This document shows, piece by piece, positions 1-8,219 of a stretch of 13,569 nucleotides of DNA. Source of the DNA: Bryobacterales bacterium (GTDB lineage Bacteria > Acidobacteriota > Terriglobia > Bryobacterales > Bryobacteraceae); assembly GCA_016721425.1 (NCBI GenBank), contig JADKID010000006.1, positions 1 through 13,569 of the forward strand. Reading direction: 5' to 3'. Every line of letters begins with the position of its first letter. Positions within the stretch are counted from its first letter, which is position 1. The position numbers and the translations under genes were made by a program. A model generated the notes under the pieces. That model was not told the origin of the DNA. It worked only from the letters and a program-made list of their open reading frames with translations, and ran no database searches.

Positions 1-3000
1 GTTGGTGAACCGAAGGACTCGGCACGGACCTCCATCTTGATCCGCTCTGTGATCGCGAAGAACTTGAAGAGCGAGAAGTCGAGATTGAAGAAGCCCGGTC
101 CGCTCATCGCGTTGCGGCCGATGTTGCCGAATACGGCGCCCACCGGGTTGGCGAAGCTGGAGCGGCTGAACCATTCGTTACCCACGTTGATGCCCTTGGG
201 CAAAGTGATGGGCGCGATCTGGTTCGGGGGTTTGTGCGTTGCGGGGGCATTGAGTCCGTTGCCGCTGGCGCCAAAGTTCAGCGGCGTGCCGGTCATCAAC
301 GTCAGAATGCCGTTCATGCGCCAACCGCCGATCACCGAAGACGCCCAGCCGCTGTTCAGCCACTTCTCACCCTTGCCGAAAGGCAGGTTGTAGATGTAGC
401 TCTGGACGAAGGTCTGGTTGCGGTCGAAGTCGTTCCGGGCGTAGTTGCGGCGGAAGTTGATGCTGAACATCGCGCCGCCGTCGTCGCCCTGTTGGAACGC
501 CATTCCTTTGGAGAAGGTATATGCGGTGGTCACCGACAGCCCGGAGGTAAACCGCCGGTCGATCTTCAGTTGCAGCGCATGGTACATCGAGGAATAGCCG
601 TCGAAGTAGATGGTGGTATTGGCGGTGCGTCCGAACGGCCCGAACTGGGGACGGCCGGCGTTGCCAGACCCGGCCACCAGGCTGGCGTTCATGTTGTAGG
701 CCATTACGGTGTTGACGCCGTGGTTGCCAACATAGGCGGCATCGAGCGCGAAGTGCCATGGCAGTTGACGCTGGATGGCGAAGTTCCACGAGATCACGTG
801 GGGGTTCTTGAAGTCCTTGTTGATGACGAAGTAGTTCGAGTTCCGGTCCGGGTTGGTGATGATGCCATTCTCAGGGATTGGCACCAGGATGGGGGCTGAA
901 ACCCTTCTGGAAGGTAGCCGTCGAGCCATCCGGCGGTACTGCCGCGCCATAGGTGGCAACGGCCGGATTGAAGGCATTGTTGGCGCGGACCGGGTAGTTG
1001 TAGGCGTAGGTGTTGTCCGGGAACGGCGTGTAGCTCACGCCAGCGCCAGTGCGGATGACGGTCTTCTCGTTCACGCGATAGGCGATGCCCAGGCGCGGCG
1101 AGAAGTAGTCCTTGTTGTTCTTGATGCCCAGGTTCATCGGAACGTTGCCGACACCCGCAACGGACAAAGTGTTGGCGTACTGGTCATAGTTGGAGAACCC
1201 GGCCTTTAGGCGGGGAGTGGCGGGTGGATAGAGTTCGTACCGCAGGCCGAGGCTGAGGGTCAGCTTCGGCGTCACGGTCCAGCGGTCCTGCACAAAGAAG
1301 AACGACTGCCACGCGCGGTAGGCCGGGAAGTACGTCGCGAGATCCCGTCCCGCCTGGCTCGGCACGTCGAGCAGGAAACTGGCCACGTTATTCATGAAAC
1401 TGGTCGTCGCGCCGGGCGTTGACGTCTGACCGTCGGAGAAGTTGTAGACGCCGCGAGGGCTGAACGTCTGCATCTGGAGCAGTTCGTCTCGAACGCGCCG
1501 AATGTCCGCGCCCCACTTGATGGTGTGGTTGCCCGTGGTCTTCGTCCATGTGTTCACGAAGCTGGCGTTCACTTCGGCGCGCACCCACGGTAGGCTGGGG
1601 CTGTAGCCAACCATCGGGTTGGTGTAGCCGCCATTCAGGTTGATGCCGACGAGACCGCTGGAAAACTCGTCGATATTGACACCAGGGATGCCAAGCTCGG
1701 CGGAGGCGTTGGTGCCGTAGTCGGCATTCTGCGCCTTGTTGTTGTAATGAGAGACGCCAGCGCGGAACTCGCTAACCAGAGTCGTGGAGAAGATTCGGTT
1801 GTAGTTGAGTCCGCCACTATAGGCTCTTCTACACTGGTCCCCTGGAACGCGCTTTGCGCCCCGCCGCCCGCCAGCCCAAAGGCTGGCGCCTGGAAAACCA
1901 CCGGCCGCGCGTAGCTGAATCGCCCGCTCAACCGGTCCTGGTCGCTGATGTTGAAGTCCATCTTCCAATCCATCGAGTCCGTGTCCTTGGTGAAGGGCAG
2001 CAGACCAAACCAGTTGTTGGTGTCGCCGGCGGAAGTCGGTACCGGCACCAGGCCCAGGATCTTCGTGGAAATCGCATTGATTCGGGATGCGGGAATGATG
2101 TTGCCCGCGAACGCCGTCCGGCCGGAACCGTTCGCCGCCCCAGTCAACGGGTCATAGATCGCCGTGGTCGAGCGGCTCAGATTCCCGGTGCGCAAATCCA
2201 TGGCAGGGATGGTGAGGCGGTTGGTGTTGGCCTGGTGGTCGGTGATTCTCAGGTAGTCACCGAAATAGAAGAGCTTGTTCTTGATGAACGCCCCACCCAT
2301 GTTGCCGCCGAAGTAGTTGTAGGCCTGATGGCCAACCGAAGCATCAAAGTAGTTGCGTGCGTTCAGGCTGCTGTTGCGGTGGAAGTAGTAGGCGGCGCCG
2401 TGGATATCGTTCGTACCCGATTTCAGAATGACGTTGGTCACCGCACCGGAGGCCCGGCCCAACTCGGCGTCGAAATTGCTCGTGGCGACGTCGACGTTCT
2501 GAATCGCTTCAATCGGAGGCGTGACCACCTGCAATAGACCGGTCCGCTGGTTGTTGTCCACTCCCTCAATCTGATAGTTGTTGCCCTGGCGCATCTGGCC
2601 GTTCACCTGCGTCTGGAGCGAACTGGTGGCATTGAAGAACTGCGAGTGCTGGAACGACGCCCGCGTCGTGCCCGGCACCAGATTCAGCAAACCCTGATAG
2701 TTGCGGTTCGTGCCCAACGGCAGGTTCTCCGTCTGCACAGTGGCGATCTGGCTGCCCGTGCTGGCGGTTTCCGTTTGCAGAATCGCCGCCTGGGCGCTGA
2801 CTTCGATCACCTCGGTCACGTTGCCTGGCTGTAGCGTAAGGTCCACGCGGGGCGACGTGTTGATTGGAGCTCGATGCCGGGACGAGTGATCTTCTTGAAT
2901 CCGGTGAGTTCGGCGGTGACGCTGTACAGCCCGGGCGGCACGTCCGGGAAAATGTAGTTGCCACTCTCGTTGGTCGTCGTCGTGCGATTGACGCCTGTAT

Positions 3001-3154
3001 TGGTTTCCGTGAGAGTGATTTTGGTGTTCGGGACGCTGCCTCCACTGGAGTCAGTAACCGTACCGAGGATTGTGCCGTTGACCGCCTGCGCATAGATGGG
3101 CAGGGAGACGGCGAGAATGAACACTAGGATAGTTGCGAATTTGCGGAGCTTCAA
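1..3154 (-). CDS. TonB-dependent receptor with carboxypeptidase-regulatory-like N-terminal domain (3' end outside window, frameshifted)
   Basis: Predicted outer-membrane receptor of the large Oar-like type common in Acidobacteriota; the substrate cannot be told from sequence. In order: a signal peptide (MKLRKFATILVFILAVSLPI, then YAQA), a beta-sandwich carboxypeptidase-regulatory-like domain (GTILGTVTDSSGGSVPNTKI ... NYIFPDVPPGLYSVTAELTG), a plug region (NLPLGTNRNYQGLLNLVPGT) and a long barrel with repeated YSFS-like strands (LQLKIDRRFTSGLSVTTAYT; NLDFSLFKFFAITERIKMEV near the edge). About 1,050 residues are present, so only the last few dozen are probably missing. The frame breaks three times: near 2860 (one base missing), near 1826-1832 (one missing) and at the G run 891-895 (one extra). 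Protein similarity continues across each break, so error is likelier than decay. TTG at 3154-3152 is preferred as start because AAGGGG lies 6 nt upstream and it gives a clean signal peptide; an in-frame TTG at 3178 is the alternative. Confidence 0.9.
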
Positions 3155-3160
3155 CTGGGA

Positions 3161-3166
3161 CCCCTT
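3161..3166 (-). promoter_or_regulatory. Ribosome binding site deciding the TTG start of the TonB receptor
   Basis: The minus strand reads AAGGGG here, 6 nt before TTG at 3154-3152. No comparable purine run precedes the in-frame TTG at 3178, so the downstream TTG is favoured. Confidence 0.55.
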
Positions 3167-3179
3167 AATTTCGGACAAG

Positions 3180-3213
3180 GACTGACCTTATTGTTTGCCG
3201 GGCCAAGTCAGTC
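3180..3213. repeat. 7-bp inverted repeat upstream of the TonB receptor
   Basis: GACTGAC (3180-3186) is repeated inverted as GTCAGTC (3207-3213) with a 20-nt spacer. The arms extend as CTT and AAG if one bulged base is allowed. It lies 26-59 bp before the TTG start, so it could be a protein site or a weak 5'-leader hairpin of the receptor mRNA. The arms are short enough that chance is possible. Confidence 0.3.
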
Positions 3214-3226
3214 ATTGCAGAGGCCC

Positions 3227-3252
3227 GCAGATACAGTGTGCACCGTATCGGC
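3227..3252. promoter_or_regulatory. Imperfect 26-bp palindrome, candidate operator between divergent genes
   Basis: The core, 3230-3249, has the form GATAC-n-GTG-nn-CAC-n-GTATC: 8 of 10 base pairs are symmetric, and two more symmetric pairs (GC/GC) flank it. It lies about 75 bp upstream of the TonB receptor start and about 115 bp upstream of the regulator-like gene. Its size and symmetry fit a dimeric repressor or activator site. No binding protein can be named from the sequence. Confidence 0.4.
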
Positions 3253-3365
3253 GCGAAATGACCCGCGGATCAGTTAGTTAACGTTTGGTTACGTAGTTGA
3301 TAACAAAAGAGTTCCTCCCTCATTGCCGAATAACGGTTAAGGTGGTAGCATTACGACAGTATTTC

Positions 3366-4678
3366 ATGCTCAGGAAGGCAGTCCGGGTAGTCGAACAGTC
3401 CGCATCCACTGACCACTCTGCCGCGCAGGCTGTGCCCAACAGCAACACGGAAGTGCTGGAAGAGTTGCGCCGCGTCCTGGACAGCCCCGAATTCGCCGGC
3501 AGCGAGCGCGGACGGACACTCCTCACCTACCTGATAGAGAACGCGCTCGGCGGCGGGCTCGACCGTCTGAAAGAGCGGACCATTGGCGTCGAGATCTTCG
3601 GCCGTGACGCTGCCTACGACACCGGGCAGGACGCCATTGTGCGCGTGTCCGCCAACAGCATCCGCAAACGGCTCGCCACGTACTACTCACGGCTGGAGGC
3701 CGCCGGGACGCATCCGGACCTCAGGATCTACCTCCCCCCCGGCGCCTACACGCCCGAGTTTCAGATCGAGCCGGAGGCGTTGAGTACTGATCCACCCTCA
3801 CCGGTGACGCCCGCCAAGCCGCCCGCAGAGACTGGCGGTACCCGGCCGTGGCCGCAGCCCTTGCCCTCGGCTGCATCGTACTCGGCGTACAGAACTGGCG
3901 CCTGCGCAACGAACCGGTCGCACCCACCCCCCTGAAGATTCTGCCGTGGACCATGTTTGGACACTCAACAGAGGCCCGCATCGCCATGACGGACGGCAAC
4001 TTCACGATGCACAAGTTCCTCAATCGGCGTGAAATGGCGTTGACCGAATACACCAGCGCCCGCTGGCTGTGGGATTTCCGCTCGCAGGTGCCACAGGTGA
4101 TTCCGCTGGCAGTGACGGCATACACCAGCGTGGCAAGCGCAGTGACAGCCGTCAGAATTGGATCACTGCTGGAGCGCGCGGGCTGTACGCCTCTGATTGG
4201 CACCTCCCGAAACTTGCAGCTTCGGGATTTCAAAGAGGACCGCCCCATCGTCTTGCTGGGCAGCGCACCCTCCAATCCCTGGGTGGAGCTGTTCGATGAC
4301 CGCCTCAACTTCGTCATCGACAACGATATCGAGAATCGGATTCAGCGCTGCCGCAACAGGTCACCGCGGACCGGCGAGCAGACCTTCTACTCGCAGGAGC
4401 ATACGACGAACGTACCCGGCGTCGCCTACGCGATCATCTCAGCGCCCTCCAACCCGGTCGGCAAGGCGCCCGTGCTCATCATCGCCGGAACCAACGCCGA
4501 GGCCACGGAGGCCGCCGGCGAGCTCGCTGCCGATCTCCCCCGCATGGCCCGCGAATTGCGCCAAATGGGCATTGACCCGGAGAGCAAGGTCACTCAATTA
4601 GAGCTCCTCATCCGCGTGCAGCATCTCAACGACACGCCCAGCCGCTCCGAGGTCATCGCCCACCGCGTCACACGCTAG
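3366..4678 (+). CDS. Predicted membrane-anchored winged-helix-like regulator (Acidobacteria-type family), one frameshift
   Basis: About 437 residues once one missing base near 3825-3832 is restored. The N-terminal cytoplasmic domain (residues about 29-132) carries SPEFAGSERGRTLLTYLIEN, LKERTIGVEIFGR, IVRVSANSIRKRLATYY and DLRIYLPPGAYTPEF. I know this pattern from many acidobacterial proteins of unproven function. The last two blocks resemble the recognition helix and wing hairpin of OmpR/ToxR-type DNA-binding domains. A proline-rich linker leads to one membrane segment (VAAALALGCIVLGV, about residues 161-178), then a roughly 260-residue C-terminal domain with NLQLRDFKEDRPIVLLGSAP, SNPWVELFDDRLNF and VLIIAGTNAEATEAAGELA. 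It is divergent from the TonB receptor, so it may sense and control it (inference). ATG 3366 is chosen as start; TTG at 3297 is also in frame. No strong ribosome site is seen. Confidence 0.7.
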
Positions 4679-4685
4679 CCCGCCC

Positions 4686-6239
4686 TCAGTGGATGTTCAT
4701 CTCCTTCATAAACTTCTCCGCCGCCGCCCACCCGTCACGGGAAAGCTCCCGCCGCAACTGATCCAAAGCCTGGCGCATCGTCCCTTCCTGTGCAGTGGCC
4801 ATCTGCGCGAAGACAGCCCCGTCCCACGTCTTGTTCTGCATCCGCAGGCCTTGCTTCAAAGCAACCACCGCGCTCTGAAACTCATCCTGCGCCCTGCCCA
4901 CGGCCAGGAAGATTCTCTTCGCTATCTCCGTATCCTCGGCACTCAGTTTCGCCTCCGGCACCACCGGCCACTCCGGCTGGCTGGGATCCTGTTTGCGCCG
5001 CTTCTCCGCCCCGGCATACATCATCGCCATCATGCTGAATCGCTGCTCCATGCTAATCACGCGCTCCGCCGGCGGCGCGCCAGCCCCGCGGTACCGGCCC
5101 GGCGGACGCACGGCGCCTTTTGAATCCGGCTGCCCCGCCCACCACGCTTTCCAGAACTGGACCAGCCGCGGCTCCTCCGACGGATCCCGCATCGGCGAGC
5201 GGTCCGGGCAGTGCCGCGCCATCTCAGCATCCCGCCGCGCGTCCAAAAGCGTGCAGATATCCATGATCACGCTGGTTCGTTGGTCGCGGTCCGGATGGTC
5301 CAGCATCGCCGCCAGGTAGGGGAGCACCTCCCTGTTGCGCGTGTACCCCAGGTACTCGGGCGCCCGCATCTCGAAAGCAGGCAGCGCCTCTTCCGCAATG
5401 AGGATCCGCCCCATCACGTGAAGCGAGGCCGGGTCCCTGGCCAGCGTCTGAAGATTCGCGTCGTCGCCCACCAGGCGCGCCATCATCGTGGGCGCGATGG
5501 CTGGCAGATCCCGCTCCAAGGCAGCAAGCGCTGCCGCGTCGCCTTGCTTGAGCAGTCCGCAGTACCCGACGGCGCGCAAATTGGCCGACGGCGAAGCGGC
5601 AAACTTCTGATAGACCGGCAGCGTCGCTGCCGCATCGAGACGGCCCAGCCAGCGGACCCACTCCCCAAATTGCACCTGCGCCTGCGTCATCCGGTATCCG
5701 GTCCTGCCCGGACCCTCGGCCACCGGCGCGGGATTCAGCCTGTCGCCCTCCCGCAGTGCCACCGCCGCGATCGCCGCGCCCGCCTCCATCGCCACCCTAG
5801 CCTGGGGATCGGCGTCCGCCGGATAGTAATACTCCGCCGGAGCCGCGCCCTCCGGCGCCGGCAGATACACGCCCCCCATCGCGCCAGGCACGTTCATCGA
5901 CACCGGTTGCGGCTGCCACCGCCCGCCGCCCGCCTGCTTCAACAGCCACAACCCGCTGACAGGCCGCACCGCCGCCGTATCCTCGCGCGGCCACATCCCG
6001 CGGATCTGGTAGCTCCAGGCCAGCGGGAGCTCTGCGCCGGCCGCCATCGCGCCCAGCACCACGCGCCTTACCCGGAGCCGCGCCGTCACGCTCACGGTCA
6101 GGCCGGCCTCCGCCGAAGTACCGCCCAGAACCTCGCCCACCACCACCGCCTGCACGTCCCGCAGCACGTCCTCCGCCTGCCCAAACGCCGGGAACGCGGC
6201 CATTGCCAGTAGACTCACGCTCAGCCAATTCGCGCGCAT
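4686..6239 (-). CDS. Secreted protein of unknown function
   Basis: A 517-residue protein in one intact frame. It opens with a clear signal peptide (MRANWLSVSLLAMAAFPAFG, then QAED), so it is exported. An N-terminal beta-rich segment (DVQAVVVGEVLGGTS ... LTVSVTARLRVRRVVLG) is followed by an alanine-rich helical region (about 190-310). There, LPVYQKFAASPSANLRAVGY, GDAAALAALERDLPAIA and REVLPYLAAMLDHPDRDQRT look like degenerate HEAT-type repeats. The C-terminal third is charged and helical. No catalytic motif was recognised. ATG at 6239 is used; a TTG two codons upstream is possible. It converges with the regulator-like gene, leaving 7 bp, and diverges from the amidohydrolase across 58 bp. The intact frame stands out in this error-prone window. 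Confidence 0.75.
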   Translation of the reverse strand: MRANWLSVSLLAMAAFPAFGQAEDVLRDVQAVVVGEVLGGTSAEAGLTVSVTARLRVRRVVLGAMAAGAELPLAWSYQIRGMWPREDTAAVRPVSGLWLLKQAGGGRWQPQPVSMNVPGAMGGVYLPAPEGAAPAEYYYPADADPQARVAMEAGAAIAAVALREGDRLNPAPVAEGPGRTGYRMTQAQVQFGEWVRWLGRLDAAATLPVYQKFAASPSANLRAVGYCGLLKQGDAAALAALERDLPAIAPTMMARLVGDDANLQTLARDPASLHVMGRILIAEEALPAFEMRAPEYLGYTRNREVLPYLAAMLDHPDRDQRTSVIMDICTLLDARRDAEMARHCPDRSPMRDPSEEPRLVQFWKAWWAGQPDSKGAVRPPGRYRGAGAPPAERVISMEQRFSMMAMMYAGAEKRRKQDPSQPEWPVVPEAKLSAEDTEIAKRIFLAVGRAQDEFQSAVVALKQGLRMQNKTWDGAVFAQMATAQEGTMRQALDQLRRELSRDGWAAAEKFMKEMNIH

Positions 6240-6297
6240 GCCCAATCATAGGCCGAAACTGTGGCGCCTGAACCGCCCAATGCACTACAGTCTCCCT

Positions 6298-7572
6298 ATG
6301 GCTTTTCGTCTGGGACTTTTGCTCGCCCTCATCGCCGCCGCTGCCTCCGCCACGGCCCAAACCACCGTGGTGCGCGCGCAGAGAATGTTGGATGTGCAGA
6401 CCGGCCGCATGGTGGCACCGGCCGCCATCGTCGTTTCCGGCGCCACCATCTCCGCCATCAACCCAGCCACTCTGCCGGCCGGTGCCAAGGTGATCGAGCT
6501 CGGCGATGTCACGCTCCTCCCCGGTTTCATCGACATGCACGTCCACATCCTGCTCGATGCCGCCCGCTATCGCTCCGATATTGTCCACGAATCCGGCGCC
6601 GATGCCGTTCTGCGCTCCCTCGCCGGGGCCCGCAAGATGCTGCTGGCCGGCTTCACCACCGTGCGCGATCTGGGCCAACTTCACCCCACCAGAGACCTGC
6701 TCGCCGTCTCCATGGCCCGCGCCAGCGACGCGGCTGCCATTGAGTCACCGCGCATCGTCGCCTCCGGACACGCCATCACCATCACCGGCGGCCACATCGA
6801 TCCCGAGATGCACGCCAGGGTCGCCCCCGGCCTCTTTCAGCTCGGGCCGGCGACCGGCCTGGCCGACGGCGTCGAAGAGGCTGTCAAGGCCGTGCGCCAT
6901 CAGATCAAATCCGGCGCCCAGGTCATTAAGATCTCCGCCACCGCCGGCGTGATGTCCACCGAGGAGACCGTCGGCGCGCAGCAGATGTCCGACGCCGAGA
7001 TGAAGGCCGTGGTGGAGGAGGCTGCCCGCCACGGCATCAAGGTAGCAGCCCACGCGCATGGCACCGCCGGCATCCTGGCCGCCGTCCGCGCCGGCGTCGC
7101 CTCCATCGAGCACGGCTCCCTCGTCGATGATGAGGTGATCCGCCTGATGAAGGAGCGCGGCACGTATCTGGTGCCCACCACCGCCCTCACGGATACCCTG
7201 GATCTCAGCACCGCGCCGGCCATCGTCCGTAAGAAGGCGGACTACGTCCTGCCCCTCGCACGCGCCAACCTCCGCAAATCCATGCTGGCTGGAGTGAAGA
7301 TCGCACTCGGCACCGACGCCCCGCTCGTGCCCTTCGGCGACAACGCCAAAGAGTTTGGCGCCATGGTAGACCGCGGCCTCTCCCCGCTGGAATCCCTCCG
7401 CGCCGGCACCAGAAACGCCGCCGATCTGCTGGGCGTCACAGATCGGGGCGAGCTCACCCCGGGCAAACTGGCCGATATCGTCGCCGTCCCGGGCAACCCG
7501 CTCGAAAACATCCGCGCCACGGAGAAGGTGGTCTTCGTCATGAAGGGCGGGCAGGTCTACCGCCAGCCCTGA
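6298..7572 (+). CDS. Secreted metal-dependent amidohydrolase (imidazolonepropionase/prolidase-like)
   Basis: A 424-residue hydrolase of the amidohydrolase superfamily (COG1228-like), which cleaves amide or related bonds with one or two metal ions, often in cyclic or acylated amino acids and dipeptides. The set of metal ligands is complete: HVH at residues 81-83 in GFIDMHVHILLDA, a candidate carboxylated lysine K211 in QVIKISATAGV, H252 and H254 in AHAHGT, H272 in SIEHGS, and D340 in ALGTDAP. The C-terminal LTPGKLADIVAVPGNPLENI returns to the small beta domain typical of the family. Start ATG 6298 gives a signal peptide (MAFRLGLLLALIAAAASATA); in-frame ATGs at 6280 and 6238 would place extra residues before it, and the latter would overlap the start of the divergent gene. 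No clear ribosome site precedes any of them. Exact substrate unknown. Confidence 0.88.
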   Translation: MAFRLGLLLALIAAAASATAQTTVVRAQRMLDVQTGRMVAPAAIVVSGATISAINPATLPAGAKVIELGDVTLLPGFIDMHVHILLDAARYRSDIVHESGADAVLRSLAGARKMLLAGFTTVRDLGQLHPTRDLLAVSMARASDAAAIESPRIVASGHAITITGGHIDPEMHARVAPGLFQLGPATGLADGVEEAVKAVRHQIKSGAQVIKISATAGVMSTEETVGAQQMSDAEMKAVVEEAARHGIKVAAHAHGTAGILAAVRAGVASIEHGSLVDDEVIRLMKERGTYLVPTTALTDTLDLSTAPAIVRKKADYVLPLARANLRKSMLAGVKIALGTDAPLVPFGDNAKEFGAMVDRGLSPLESLRAGTRNAADLLGVTDRGELTPGKLADIVAVPGNPLENIRATEKVVFVMKGGQVYRQP

Positions 7573-7574
7573 TT

Positions 7575-7603
7575 TTGACATCACAGTTCTACCCGGATAC
7601 AAT
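7575..7603 (+). promoter_or_regulatory. Near-consensus sigma70 promoter for the DUF2239/GIY-YIG pair
   Basis: TTGACA at 7575-7580 matches the -35 consensus exactly. TACAAT at 7598-7603 matches the -10 in five of six positions, with the ideal 17-bp spacer. Transcription would start near 7609-7612, only about 12 nt before the ATG at 7623, giving a very short leader. The -35 begins 3 bases after the amidohydrolase stop, so the pair does not depend on upstream transcription. Confidence 0.75.
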
Positions 7604-7621
7604 TATTCTATCCGGGTAGAA
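7587..7621. promoter_or_regulatory. Perfect 13-bp inverted repeat overlapping the -10 and start site (candidate operator)
   Basis: TTCTACCCGGATA (7587-7599) is repeated exactly inverted as TATCCGGGTAGAA (7609-7621) with a 9-nt spacer, ending one base before the start codon at 7623. Each arm is itself a partial palindrome around CCGG (TAYCCGGRTA), and the two CCGG centres are 19 bp apart, about two helical turns. A protein bound here would cover the -10 box and the start site, as repressor operators do. It could also fold as an RNA hairpin, but no T-run follows, so a terminator is unlikely. Confidence 0.7.
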
Positions 7622-7622
7622 T

Positions 7623-8219
7623 ATGAACAGCCACAGCGAAACCACTTGCACCGCTTTTGAAGGCGCAGCAATGATTGCCACCGGGCCCTTGCCCCATGTG
7701 GCGAAACAGGTGAAGCAAGTCCTGGACCGCGGCGAGCGCGCGCCCGTCCTGATCTTCGACGACGAAACCAGCGAACCGGTGGAGATCGACTTCCGGGGCA
7801 CCTGGGAGGAAGTGGCCGCCCGCCTGCCCGGCGGTAAGCAGCCGCCACGGGGCCCAGGACGCCCCAGGCTGGGCGTACTCGCCCGCGAGGTGACTCTCCT
7901 GCCCCGCCACTGGGAATGGCTCTCCGGCCAGCCTGGGGGCGCCTCCGTGGCCCTGCGCAAGCTGGTCGAAGAGGCCCGCCGGGCGAACGCCGGCAAGGAC
8001 CAGCTCCGCCTGGCTCAGGAGTCTGCCTACCGCTTCCTCTCCGCAATCGCCGGCAACCTGCCCGGCTTTGAAGAGGCCTGCCGCGCGCTCTTCGCGGGCG
8101 ACGCCCAGCGCTTCGATGCGCTGGTAGAACCCTGGCCGGACGGCCTCCGCACTCATGCCCGCCGCCTGGCCGCCCGAGCCTTCCCCAACCAGCACGAGGG
8201 AGCCCCTCATGGAAGTTAA
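7623..8219 (+). CDS. DUF2239 family protein, possible DNA-binding regulator
   Basis: A 198-residue cytoplasmic protein matching the DUF2239 pattern as I remember it: TCTAFEGAAMIATGPLPHVA near the N-terminus, APVLIFDDETSEPVEIDFRG at 40-59, then RGPGRPRLGVLAREVTLLPR at 76-95 and HWEWLSGQPGGASVALRKLV at 96-115. The function of the family is not established. Two features suggest DNA binding (inference): an AT-hook-like GRPR at 79-82, and a following strand (REVTLL), helix, G-x-S turn (GAS, 106-108) and helix (VALRKLVEEARR), which is the order of a ribbon-helix-helix fold. It starts directly after the palindrome at 7587-7621, with little room for a normal ribosome site. It overlaps the next gene by 11 bp, so the two are probably co-translated. 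Confidence 0.85.
   Translation: MNSHSETTCTAFEGAAMIATGPLPHVAKQVKQVLDRGERAPVLIFDDETSEPVEIDFRGTWEEVAARLPGGKQPPRGPGRPRLGVLAREVTLLPRHWEWLSGQPGGASVALRKLVEEARRANAGKDQLRLAQESAYRFLSAIAGNLPGFEEACRALFAGDAQRFDALVEPWPDGLRTHARRLAARAFPNQHEGAPHGS

Noticed and set aside
367..789. Minus-strand 140-codon frame within the receptor region
   Set aside because: Arg-rich composition; the neighbouring minus frame carries the conserved barrel sequence.
234..899. 221-codon plus-strand open frame opposite the TonB receptor
   Set aside because: The minus strand reads continuous TonB receptor barrel sequence from 890 to the left edge once the indel at 891-895 is allowed.
3323..3351. TTGCCG-17-TAGCAT as promoter for the regulator-like gene
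   Set aside because: Only weak matches to both boxes; not convincing enough to annotate.
5211..6212. Long plus-strand open frame (333 codons) opposite the secreted unknown protein
   Set aside because: Rich in Arg, His and Pro with no domain, no signal and no family motif; it is the antisense shadow of a coherent signal-peptide-bearing gene in GC-rich DNA.
7587..7621. Inverted repeat as a rho-independent terminator of the amidohydrolase gene
   Set aside because: No T-run follows on either strand, and it coincides with a near-perfect promoter and start codon, so an operator fits better.
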